This document shows positions 27,425-33,868 of a DNA stretch of 64,000 bases, piece by piece (position 1 is the stretch's first letter; each line of letters opens with the position of its first letter). The notes beneath the pieces were generated by a model. It was not told where the DNA came from and did no database searches. It saw only the letters and a program-made list of their open reading frames with translations. The stretch covers positions 27,913 through 91,912 of the forward strand of contig JAEYPF010000015.1 in the NCBI GenBank assembly GCA_023411115.1, written 5' to 3'. The position numbers were made by a program, and so were the translations under genes. This stretch comes from Methanobacteriota archaeon. GTDB taxonomy: Archaea; Methanobacteriota; Methanobacteria; Methanobacteriales; Methanobacteriaceae.

Positions 27425-27805
27425 TTGACTCCTCCAAAGATACGATTCGTTGTCTGAAATAAGTTACATTTTTTCAATGTAGCTGTCATAATAATACTAT
27501 TGTTATGTTTATTATTATATTTTTTTAATTTTGTATGAAAATTTTGTATGAAACAAATTTTATCAGATAATAATTGAGGGGGTAATTTTCCTAAACAATT
27601 AATATCCTGCATTTTAGCATAATTTTCATTAAAATGCTTTAACAGTATTTTTATTAAACGATATCACATTTATGAATTTAAGTACACTTAATAACTAAGA
27701 AATATACAAAAATAGTTTAATTAGGTCATAAATTTTCAAAAATAGTAGTTGAGATATATACCTAAACTTCCAGTTTCCTACTATATTCTTACACCTGAAA
27801 ATTAA
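27425..27805. other. Divergent spacer between ABC operon 1 and the MarR gene
   Basis: AT-rich intergenic DNA carrying the leftward promoter of ABC operon 1 and, further right, the MarR promoter. A 63-codon minus-strand frame (27421-27612) runs through the permease ribosome site and has low-complexity content, so I do not count it as a gene. TATCACA occurs at 27663. Confidence 0.4.
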
Positions 27806-27841
27806 GATAGTGTAATAAAGTATCACATTAATATTTATATA
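27806..27841 (+). promoter_or_regulatory. MarR gene promoter with an operator-like dyad
   Basis: TTTATATA (27834-27841) is a strong archaeal TATA box about 35 nt before the MarR start codon. Just upstream, TGTAATA (27811-27817) and TATCACA (27821-27827) form an imperfect inverted repeat with one mismatch. That is a likely MarR site for autoregulation. The half-site TGTRATA recurs in the linkers of the peptide array downstream. Confidence 0.45.
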
Positions 27842-27875
27842 GAACATCATAATATGAATAGAGGAGGCGTTCTTA

Positions 27876-28337
27876 ATGGATGAGGAAAAATTAGGTGAAA
27901 TGTTGGATAATTTATTTTTGCTATACCAGCTTTTTCAAAAAAATATTTTAAAGTATAAAAATAGTAATGGGCGCATAAAAATGTCATTTGCTCATTATTT
28001 AACACTTTTAATATTAAAAGAAAGGAATGAATTATCCATATCTGAAATTGGGAATCAAATAGGGATGAAAAAGCAAAATATGACCTATCTAACTAATAAA
28101 CTTGTTGAAGAAGGATTAATCAAGAGATTACATGATATGAGTGATCGAAGAGTAATTAAAATTACTCTTACTCCTAAAGGAAATGAATATTTGAACAAGT
28201 GGCGAAAAAATAAAATTGAGGAGACAAAAAAGGACTTTTCTTTTTACGATGAAGAAGACATGAACAAAATTTGCAATTCAATTGAAAATATTAAGCAGGT
28301 TTTCTTAAGAATAGATGATGGGAGAAGGAATTTTTAA
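27876..28337 (+). CDS. MarR-family transcriptional regulator
   Basis: A 153-aa winged-helix regulator. The recognition region is LSISEIGNQIGMKKQNMTYL, followed by LVEEGLIKRLHDMSDRRVIK (the wing with the conserved DxRR) and LTPKGNEYL. MarR proteins generally repress efflux or stress operons and release DNA on binding small ligands. GGAGGC lies 11 nt before the ATG. It sits between two homologous ABC exporters and directly upstream of the small-peptide array, making both plausible targets. No ligand can be predicted. Confidence 0.92.
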   Translation: MDEEKLGEMLDNLFLLYQLFQKNILKYKNSNGRIKMSFAHYLTLLILKERNELSISEIGNQIGMKKQNMTYLTNKLVEEGLIKRLHDMSDRRVIKITLTPKGNEYLNKWRKNKIEETKKDFSFYDEEDMNKICNSIENIKQVFLRIDDGRRNF

Positions 28338-28827
28338 GTGTTTAGAGGGGCAATCAATGAGTCAGATGAAGTAACATATTGAACGATTGAGAATCTCTTT
28401 TAATTTTAATATTATGGGCTATAAATTAAGTTCAGCTGCATCGGGTTATTCTATCTCCTTAAGAAGATTAAATAAAAAATTAAATCTTTTTTTTGATTAT
28501 TTATGGCTGTTGTAATTTACAGAATTCATTTGGGAGTATTGTGATACGATAGGTCTACGTTGAGGGGTACATTATTATCGTCCATCCAACGATTAAATTT
28601 ATTTAAATCAATTATAACTCATAAATAAGTTCTAAGATGCTTATTTTTGTATTTATTGCTCCATATTGGGATTATTATATAAAAATAATTACTAATAGCT
28701 CTTTTTAACTGATTATAATTTCTGATAATCTAACATTAATCCCATTCTAACTTTGAATAGTTCAAAATTAATACTTAAACAATATTTATTAGCAATGTAT
28801 TAAATAAAAATCCATTAACTACTCAAT
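28338..28827. other. Spacer before the peptide array, with a possible eroded repeat
   Basis: About 490 nt without a convincing gene. At about 28535-28580 the sequence TATTGTGATA followed by TTGAGGGGTACATT resembles the linker-plus-ribosome-site part of the array units, which may mark an eroded copy. AATATTTATTA near 28780 may be the array TATA box. Confidence 0.35.
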
Positions 28828-28841
28828 GGAGGTGAAAAAGT

Positions 28842-28928
28842 ATGTTGGAAGCGTTATTAGCTTTATTAAGCCCCGTTATATCTGTACTGGGAGGTTTAGT
28901 TAGTCCCATATTAGGACTTATATTATAG
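28842..28928 (+). CDS. 28-aa hydrophobic peptide 1 of a tandem array
   Basis: A tiny gene with a perfect GGAGGTGA (28828-28835) 6 nt before the ATG and a TAG stop. The peptide starts MLEALLALLSPV and is almost wholly hydrophobic, with Glu at 3 and Gly-Gly at 17-18. It aligns without gaps to the later copies (same 28-aa length, same M1, acidic 3, L9, G17, G18, L19, L26) but is the most divergent member. One membrane-spanning or membrane-lying helix is likely. No family is recognised. Confidence 0.75.
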   Translation: MLEALLALLSPVISVLGGLVSPILGLIL

Positions 28929-28965
28929 TATTTGAGGCATGAATGTATTTTTGGAGGTGGAAAGT

Positions 28966-29052
28966 ACATTAGGCTGTTTATTGGGCTTTTTATACCCCTT
29001 ATGTCTAGTAGACGGTCTATTACATTTCGTGATGTGCATATTATTGTTATAA
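28966..29052 (+). pseudogene. Array copy with lost start codon (ACA)
   Basis: GGAGGTGG (28953-28960) is followed at the expected 5-nt spacing by ACA where the other copies have ATG. The frame is then open for exactly 28 codons to TAA. The encoded residues include PLCLVDGLLHF, homologous to LLCLVGGLLQS of the next copy, offset by one residue. Flanking linker DNA also matches. I read it as a decayed copy; use of ACA as a start is not expected. Confidence 0.6.
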
Positions 29053-29095
29053 TACTGTGAGCGTATTGTAATAGAGCTAAATGGAGGTGAAAAGC

Positions 29096-29182
29096 ATGAT
29101 AGACCTAACATTTGGGTATTTACACCAGCTTTTATGTCTAGTAGGCGGTTTATTGCAGTCATTAGTATGTCTATTATTCTAA
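29096..29182 (+). CDS. 28-aa hydrophobic peptide 2 of a tandem array
   Basis: GGAGGTGA at 29083-29090, 5 nt before the ATG. The peptide begins MIDLTFGYLHQL and has Gly-Gly at 17-18 and Cys at 14 and 25. Compared with copy 4, eight codons differ synonymously (for example GAC/GAT, CAC/CAT, TCA/TCT, TGT/TGC) and only four change the residue (Q11L, C14N, L15W, Q21G). That pattern is expected of a selected protein rather than a non-coding repeat. Confidence 0.82.
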   Translation: MIDLTFGYLHQLLCLVGGLLQSLVCLLF

Positions 29183-29227
29183 TACCGTGAAGTGTATTGT
29201 GATAGAGTTGAACGGAGGTGAAAAAAC

Positions 29228-29314
29228 ATGATAGACTTAACAGCCGGATATTTGCATCTGTTATTAAACTGGGTAGGCGGTTTATTAGGTTCTTTAGTAT
29301 GCCTATTATTCTAA
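29228..29314 (+). CDS. 28-aa hydrophobic peptide 3 of a tandem array
   Basis: GGAGGTGA directly upstream. The peptide begins MIDLTAGYLHLL, with N14-W15 and Gly-Gly at 17-18, and ends VCLLF. It differs from copy 4 by a single residue (A6 instead of F6) plus silent changes, so it is a recent duplicate within a repeat period of about 131 nt. The TGTGATA element at 29198-29204 lies in the linker upstream. Confidence 0.82.
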   Translation: MIDLTAGYLHLLLNWVGGLLGSLVCLLF

Positions 29315-29358
29315 TACCATGAATTGTTACTGTGATAAAATTTAAGGAGGTGAAAAGC

Positions 29359-29445
29359 ATGATAGATCTAACATTTGGATATTTGCATCTGTTATTAAAC
29401 TGGGTAGGCGGTTTATTAGGTTCTTTAGTATGCCTATTATTCTAA
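29359..29445 (+). CDS. 28-aa hydrophobic peptide 4 of a tandem array
   Basis: AAGGAGGTGA precedes the ATG by 5 nt. The peptide begins MIDLTFGYLHLLL and shares N14, W15, G17, G18 and C25 with copy 3. The only charged residue is Asp3, besides His10. It would span a membrane once, or lie in it as an amphipathic helix around the Gly-Gly. It is the last unit before a stem-loop at 29469. Confidence 0.82.
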   Translation: MIDLTFGYLHLLLNWVGGLLGSLVCLLF

Positions 29446-29468
29446 TTGACATGTAAAATAGGCCTATT

Positions 29469-29491
29469 CTGGGGGTATCACCATCCCTCAG
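29469..29491 (+). terminator. Stem-loop at the end of the peptide array
   Basis: CTGGGGG (29469-29475) pairs with CCCTCAG (29485-29491) with one G-U, enclosing a 9-nt loop, 23 nt after the last peptide stop. The 3' flank is ATTTTAAAAGG, not a long T run. It may stabilise or end the polycistronic message. Confidence 0.45.
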
Positions 29492-29752
29492 ATTTTAAAA
29501 GGAGTAATATCTCATCATATAACTTCCTTTCGGATGTTTAATTTAATATATTGCAACGACATGAAGAGATATATGATTATAACTCCCTTTAATTACTTTT
29601 TTTGCAGTAAATCGTGTATTTAGTAATTATTACATATCTCTATTCTATGCAAATCAATAATATGAAATTTCAGTTAAAGAGCTAGATGATATTTTTTATA
29701 TTTCTGTGAAAAATTAAATTAAAAAATAATAAATTGAGGTTCTCAAAATCCT
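29492..29752. other. Spacer, no gene seen
   Basis: AT-rich DNA between the array stem-loop and the palindrome array. No ribosome site with an open frame and no RNA gene is apparent. Confidence 0.4.
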
Positions 29753-29980
29753 CAAAAAACGAAGTTTTTTGGGAGTTAGAAAAAGCAACGCTTTTTCTAA
29801 AAATTCAATTAGAATTTTTGGAGGTTGAGAAAACCTGAAAGGTTTTCGAACCCCAAAATAGAAAATTTTGGATGTCCTTAAAACCAAAGGTTTTGGGACC
29901 ACAAAAATCAAAGATTTTTGGAGGTTGAGAAAAATTCATTCTGAATTTTTCGAACCACAAAATAGAAAATTTTGGAGGTT
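29753..29980. repeat. Palindromic element array D at the end of ABC operon 2
   Basis: The largest palindrome cluster: at least nine hairpins in about 230 nt. Examples are CAAAAAAC-GAA-GTTTTTTG, TTAGAAAAAGC paired with GCTTTTTCTAA, AAAACCT-GAA-AGGTTTT, CAAAAATC-AAA-GATTTTTG, AAAAATTC-ATTCT-GAATTTTT and CAAAAT-AGAAA-ATTTTG. Linkers GGAGGTTGAG and CGAACC alternate and can pair with each other, so neighbouring hairpins may stack. It ends 20 nt from the ABC ATPase stop, matching the position of array C beside operon 1. Confidence 0.75.
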
Positions 29981-30000
29981 GGGATAATTAAATCTATTAG

Positions 30001-30660
30001 TTAACGAATTATATTTCCATCCTGCATTTTGATTACGTTATTTGCATATTCTGCGCATAATGGATTGTGAGTTACCTCTACAATGGTTAACCCATCTTCC
30101 TCATTTAATTCCCTGATTAATTCCATTATTATCTTAGTATTTTTAGTGTCTAGTTCTCCTGTGGGTTCATCAGCTAGTAAAAGTGATGGATCATTTGCAA
30201 GTGCACGAGCTATGGACACTCGCTGCTGTTCACCACCTGAAAGCTGCGTATGATAACGATCATATTTACCCGATAGCCCTACTTTATCCAGCAGTTTTTT
30301 TGCTTTTTTGGAGTCTGGAGCGATCATGGGTAACATAACATTTTCAAGGGCAGTAAGTTGTGGCATTAAGTTAAACCGCTGAAAAATGAATCCAATATTT
30401 TCCCTCCTAATTTTTGCCTGCTCTTTCACAGGATACTCCTTAATATTTTTCCCATTCATTAAAACAGCCCCTCTTGTTGGCGTGTCAAGTATTCCTGCTA
30501 AATGGAGTAGTGTTGATTTTCCAGATCCTGAAGGACCCATTAATGCAGTGAAAGAGCCTTCCCTTATAATTAGATTTACACCACGGAGAGCTTGTACATC
30601 TTCTTCTCCCATTCTGTAAGTTTTCCAGACATGATTAAATACCAGTACGTCGTCATTCAT
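30001..30660 (-). CDS. ABC transporter ATPase, MacB/LolD type (copy 2)
   Basis: A 219-aa paralogue of the ATPase at 25669 and nearly identical along its length. Walker A GPSGSGKST, signature LSGGEQQR and Walker B LLLADEPTGELD are intact. It starts within the permease end, using the same overlapping ATG arrangement as copy 1. The C-terminal few residues differ (IIR against the copy-1 tail), where the adjacent palindrome arrays begin. Confidence 0.94.
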   Translation of the reverse strand: MNDDVLVFNHVWKTYRMGEEDVQALRGVNLIIREGSFTALMGPSGSGKSTLLHLAGILDTPTRGAVLMNGKNIKEYPVKEQAKIRRENIGFIFQRFNLMPQLTALENVMLPMIAPDSKKAKKLLDKVGLSGKYDRYHTQLSGGEQQRVSIARALANDPSLLLADEPTGELDTKNTKIIMELIRELNEEDGLTIVEVTHNPLCAEYANNVIKMQDGNIIR

Positions 30661-31744
30661 ATCTCAATGCCTCCACTACGTTTAATCTAGATGCTCTCCA
30701 TGCAGGATATAACCCTGCCACGACACTTAAAAGTGTAGCCCCACCAATTACTTCGGCTACCAACCATAACGGTAGTGTTTGGGTAAGACTAATGTTTTCC
30801 ATACCTAGTTGCGGTGCATATGTCATAATTCCAATTTCCATTAAAATAGCAGCCACAATTATACCCATTATTGAGGCTATAAATCCTAACAATCCTGCTT
30901 CAGCAAGTATACTTCCCAGTATTTCTCTGTTTGTAAAACCTATTGCTTTTAATACTCCTATTTCGCGTGTTCTTTCGGAAACATTAACCAGCATAATGTT
31001 AATAATACTTATAACTCCAACTAGAAGTGCAACACTGGCAATAGCACCTACAAAAAGAGTTACAGCACTCATTATTCCTTCGATCTGTTTACTGTAGTCA
31101 GATTTTGTTAATGCAGTGGTACCATTTACTGTACTTTCTATAGCCTTTTTCACAGTTTCAGGGTCAATTTTAGTATTTGCACTAATGCTTGTTACCTTGT
31201 TATCATTCATAGGCAGGGCTTTATTGATATCCAGGAATACAAGTCCCATTCCAAATCCCCCTTCCTTGGTTATTCCTGTTACTTTAAGTTTCTGGTCTTT
31301 AATGGTTATAGTGCTCCCAATTTTATAACCAAAAGCATCAACAATTGTCTTGCTGATAACAACTCCTGGTGTTCCGTTAATTTTTATCTGATTCCAGTCA
31401 CTCATTCCCATAACAACTATGTTCATACCACTTATCTGGCTGCTGAACTGTGTTTCTTTTTTAATATTATAGAGCTGAGACATATTTTCTATCTTGGTAA
31501 CCGCATCTGGGCTTAAAAAAGTATTACCCGTAGATCCCATAATTCCAGATCCGCCGGAGCTATTTGTTATTGTAACATCTCCCATGAGGGAATCTGTCTG
31601 GCCCTTCATGTAGGACGTCATCCCTGTACCGATACCCATAAGAACCACCAGGGCAGTGACTCCTATTATCACGCCTAACATGGTTAGAGCGCTTCGAAGC
31701 TTTCTTCTTTTGAAATTTTTAAATGATAATGTGTAAATACTCAT
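30653..31744 (-). CDS. ABC transporter permease, MacB/FtsX type (copy 2)
   Basis: A 363-aa paralogue of the permease at 26330 with the same four-helix layout and FtsX motif RTREIGVLKAIGFTNREIL. Most differences from copy 1 lie in the extracellular MacB_PCD domain and in the penultimate loop (SLTQTLP), the parts expected to meet cargo or partners. I chose ATG 31744, behind GGAGG and matching copy 1; a longer frame to 31774 adds ten residues without a ribosome site. Confidence 0.94.
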   Translation of the reverse strand: MSIYTLSFKNFKRRKLRSALTMLGVIIGVTALVVLMGIGTGMTSYMKGQTDSLMGDVTITNSSGGSGIMGSTGNTFLSPDAVTKIENMSQLYNIKKETQFSSQISGMNIVVMGMSDWNQIKINGTPGVVISKTIVDAFGYKIGSTITIKDQKLKVTGITKEGGFGMGLVFLDINKALPMNDNKVTSISANTKIDPETVKKAIESTVNGTTALTKSDYSKQIEGIMSAVTLFVGAIASVALLVGVISIINIMLVNVSERTREIGVLKAIGFTNREILGSILAEAGLLGFIASIMGIIVAAILMEIGIMTYAPQLGMENISLTQTLPLWLVAEVIGGATLLSVVAGLYPAWRASRLNVVEALRYE

Positions 31745-31774
31745 TTGAATCCTCCGAACATACAATAAATCCAA

Positions 31775-31791
31775 ATGATATTTATTATCAT
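31775..31791 (-). promoter_or_regulatory. Operator-like dyad upstream of ABC operon 2
   Basis: ATGATA (31775-31780) and TATCAT (31786-31791) form a perfect inverted repeat with a 5-nt centre. It lies about 30 nt before the permease ATG and next to a minus-strand TATA-like run, so a bound protein would cover the start site. The bound regulator is unknown; the MarR and XRE proteins nearby are candidates. Confidence 0.4.
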
Positions 31792-31835
31792 ATAAATATT
31801 GTGTTTTGTTTAATAATGTATTAAATGATTAACTA

Positions 31836-32042
31836 TCAAATTTTTATACTGTCCAGTTCAAATACTTCCTCAATATATCTTCTTTTAAGAGCTTTAGTTA
31901 TCCTGTAAGCTAAAATTAAAGATGGATTATACCTTCCCTGCTCTAAAGCTATAATTGTCTGCCTTGTTACATCAACAGCTTCTGCTAACTCTTCCTGGGT
32001 CATTTTAAGTTCTTTTCTGTATTCTTTGATTTTCGTTTTCAT
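31836..32042 (-). CDS. XRE-family transcriptional regulator (68 aa)
   Basis: A single helix-turn-helix domain of the small cytoplasmic XRE (YozG-like) type: MTQEELAEAVDVTRQTIIAL is the HTH, followed by EQGRYNPSLILAYRITKAL. These short regulators are typically paired with a small membrane protein, as here: the start overlaps the stop of the DUF3796-like gene (ATGA). A doubled ATGTAA-N8-TTACAT operator lies before the pair and is the likely autoregulatory site. Confidence 0.92.
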   Translation of the reverse strand: MKTKIKEYRKELKMTQEELAEAVDVTRQTIIALEQGRYNPSLILAYRITKALKRRYIEEVFELDSIKI

Positions 32043-32371
32043 GGTCTCTCTTCTTTGAAATTATAAAAGAAATATGAAAGTACGCAGATTATTATGCTGC
32101 CTGAAAATAGTAAGGTGAATGCTACAGGGAAGATTGAGTTGTCTTTAATTATTGTAGTGTAAATTATAGATGCGGCCCCAGCAAATACAACATATAAAAA
32201 AGCGTTTCTGGTTGCCAACCCAACATTTCTCTGTAATCTTTCATCATTTTCGCCATAAACTGTAAAATATACTGCAAATGCTGCAAAACCTGCAAATCCA
32301 ATGTTTCCTGTTACAAAATATAACAGGCATAATGGGCTTAAAAATCCTAGATACCAAAGTGCATTTTTCAT
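32039..32371 (-). CDS. Small membrane protein, DUF3796-like
   Basis: A 110-aa protein with four predicted membrane helices. It begins MKNALWYLGFLSPLCLLYFV, like DUF3796 proteins, and has a polar ENDERLQRNVGLATRNAF loop. Such proteins are regularly encoded with a YozG-type XRE regulator in bacteria and methanogens, but the function is unknown. GAGAGGTTC lies just before the ATG. Confidence 0.8.
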   Translation of the reverse strand: MKNALWYLGFLSPLCLLYFVTGNIGFAGFAAFAVYFTVYGENDERLQRNVGLATRNAFLYVVFAGAASIIYTTIIKDNSIFPVAFTLLFSGSIIICVLSYFFYNFKEERP

Positions 32372-32382
32372 AGAACCTCTCC

Positions 32383-32425
32383 ATGTAAAAAATATGTTAC
32401 ATCTAATGTAAGAAATATATTACAT
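32383..32425 (-). promoter_or_regulatory. Doubled operator upstream of the XRE/DUF3796 pair
   Basis: Two perfect inverted repeats of the form ATGTAA-N8-TTACAT lie at 32383-32402 and 32406-32425, with centres 23 bp apart. They lie 12 nt upstream of the DUF3796-like start codon and next to the TATA-like TTTAAATAG on the minus strand. Two dimers of the adjacent XRE protein binding side by side would block transcription. Confidence 0.65.
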
Positions 32426-32567
32426 TCTATTTAAATGTTTCCATATCCCAAAAATAAATACATTATTTAGTAAAAAAATAGTAATCTGGGTAGTCAAATA
32501 CAGAAAATTGAATTTAAAAAGAGAATATACAAAATGGACTAATTTAATTCAAAGTTTCAGGTGTAAA

Positions 32568-33476
32568 ATGAATCGTTCATGGGGATATTTAAGTGCACTC
32601 GCAGTTGCACTTCTATTTGGGGTCTGGTTTTCACTGGACAAGACGCTACTTGGATATCTTCATCCTTTTGCGCTTGCAGCGCTTACATACTTAATAGCAA
32701 GCATATTCTTGTTTTTTATAAATTTTTCACCCCTTAAAAATAAAATATTGCATATTATAAATCAAAAAAGCCAGGTAGAAGATTTTATTTCAAGAAAAGA
32801 ATACATGATTCTCTTTTTAACTGCCATTTTTGGGTCAGTAACTGCACCAGCATTATATTTAAGTGGTTTAAGTAGAATAACTGCGGTTAATGCTGCTCTT
32901 CTGGCCAATATAGAGATATTATTTATTATAGTCATAGGAATTTTCTTCTTAAAAGAGAAAGTTCACAAAAAAGATATAATAGGGTTCGCATTTTTATTAT
33001 TAGGGGCTGTCTTTTTAAGCACCAACGACCTGCAAAATCTTTCATTTAACCAGAATCTGTTTGGAAGTCTATTGGTAATTTCTGCAGCGTTTTTCTGGAG
33101 CCTTGATACCAGTTTAAGCAAGTTCTTAAGCCATAAACAGAACATAATATTTATCACAGCTTTAAAAACTGCAATAGGTGGTTCAATTTTATTATTCCTG
33201 TCGTTAGCTTTGGGATTGAGCTTTACTTTACCTTTATTTAGAGTACCTCTACTGCTTTTTATTGGAATTGTTTGTGTAAGTTTTTCCCTTGTATTGATTT
33301 ATTATTCCATCCGGCTTATTGGTTCAACAAGGACAGGATCTATATTTGCACTCAGTTCTCTTTTTGGGGCTGTGACTGCATTTATTGCTTTAGGTGAACC
33401 TTTAACTATTTTTCAGATTTTATTTGGCTTTTTAATGTTAGCTGGTGTTTTGATTTTGTATAAAGGTGAAGAATGA
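32568..33476 (+). CDS. DMT superfamily transporter (EamA type)
   Basis: A 302-aa membrane protein with ten helices in two EamA repeats. The first ends around FLLLGAVFLSTNDLQ and the second includes FSLVLIYYSIRLIGSTRTGSIFAL and ALGEPLTIFQ. EamA exporters move amino acids or metabolites; the substrate is unknown. ATG 32568 follows AGGTG. The frame is open from 32508, but the extra 20 residues are polar and lack a ribosome site. Confidence 0.9.
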   Translation: MNRSWGYLSALAVALLFGVWFSLDKTLLGYLHPFALAALTYLIASIFLFFINFSPLKNKILHIINQKSQVEDFISRKEYMILFLTAIFGSVTAPALYLSGLSRITAVNAALLANIEILFIIVIGIFFLKEKVHKKDIIGFAFLLLGAVFLSTNDLQNLSFNQNLFGSLLVISAAFFWSLDTSLSKFLSHKQNIIFITALKTAIGGSILLFLSLALGLSFTLPLFRVPLLLFIGIVCVSFSLVLIYYSIRLIGSTRTGSIFALSSLFGAVTAFIALGEPLTIFQILFGFLMLAGVLILYKGEE

Positions 33477-33590
33477 AGACTGAATTCATTTAGGGGAATA
33501 TTGAATTATCATACTTATATTACTATTTATAAAATTATTAATAATATTAAAAACATATCAATTAAACACTCTAAAGCTTGGAGGTTTAAT

Positions 33591-33827
33591 ATGAAGAAAA
33601 TAGCGATTTTATTGGTGTTAATACTGATTTTAGGGACTATTATAGTATCTGGATGTGCCTCAAATAAGAACAACACTATACAAAATGAAAGTCATATATT
33701 TGGAAAAGGATCAAATGAAAGCCAAAATCCTCCCAGAACTGATATGCAGGGGGTATTAGGTAATAATAATGATTACATTCACAAAGTAAGCGCTGTATCG
33801 GGTGTATCTAACAGTATTCCTGGATAG
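33591..33827 (+). CDS. Small putative lipoprotein
   Basis: A 78-aa protein with a lipoprotein-type signal: basic MKKIA, a hydrophobic run, then VSGC as the lipobox with the modified Cys at about 24. The mature part is short, Asn- and Ser-rich, and has no recognised domain. TTGGAGG precedes ATG 33591; the longer frame from 33501 has no ribosome site. It would be tethered to the outer face of the membrane. Confidence 0.75.
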   Translation: MKKIAILLVLILILGTIIVSGCASNKNNTIQNESHIFGKGSNESQNPPRTDMQGVLGNNNDYIHKVSAVSGVSNSIPG

Positions 33828-33868
33828 GGTGTTAAATTATCCATTCATTAATTTTCTATTTTAAACAA

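Noticed and set aside
27421..27612. A 63-codon minus-strand frame just upstream of ABC permease 1
   Set aside because: It runs through the permease promoter and ribosome site, overlaps its ATG, and has low-complexity composition without its own ribosome site.
28923..29360. A 145-codon minus-strand frame across the peptide array
   Set aside because: It is the antisense shadow of the tandem units: its internal repeats follow the 131-nt period and it lacks a ribosome site, while the plus-strand frames have perfect ribosome sites and silent-site divergence.
29714..29911. A 65-codon minus-strand frame across palindrome array D
   Set aside because: Its protein is made of the hairpin arms in translation (repeated FxxPxK phrases) and has no ribosome site; the DNA palindromes explain it.
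29753..29980. CRISPR array
   Set aside because: The repeated units are short palindromes with differing arms, not identical repeats separated by unique spacers of constant length. No cas genes are present in the window.
25529..31744. Composite transposon made of the two ABC operons
   Set aside because: The copies face the same way and no transposase, terminal inverted repeats or target duplications are visible. Tandem gene duplication explains them better.
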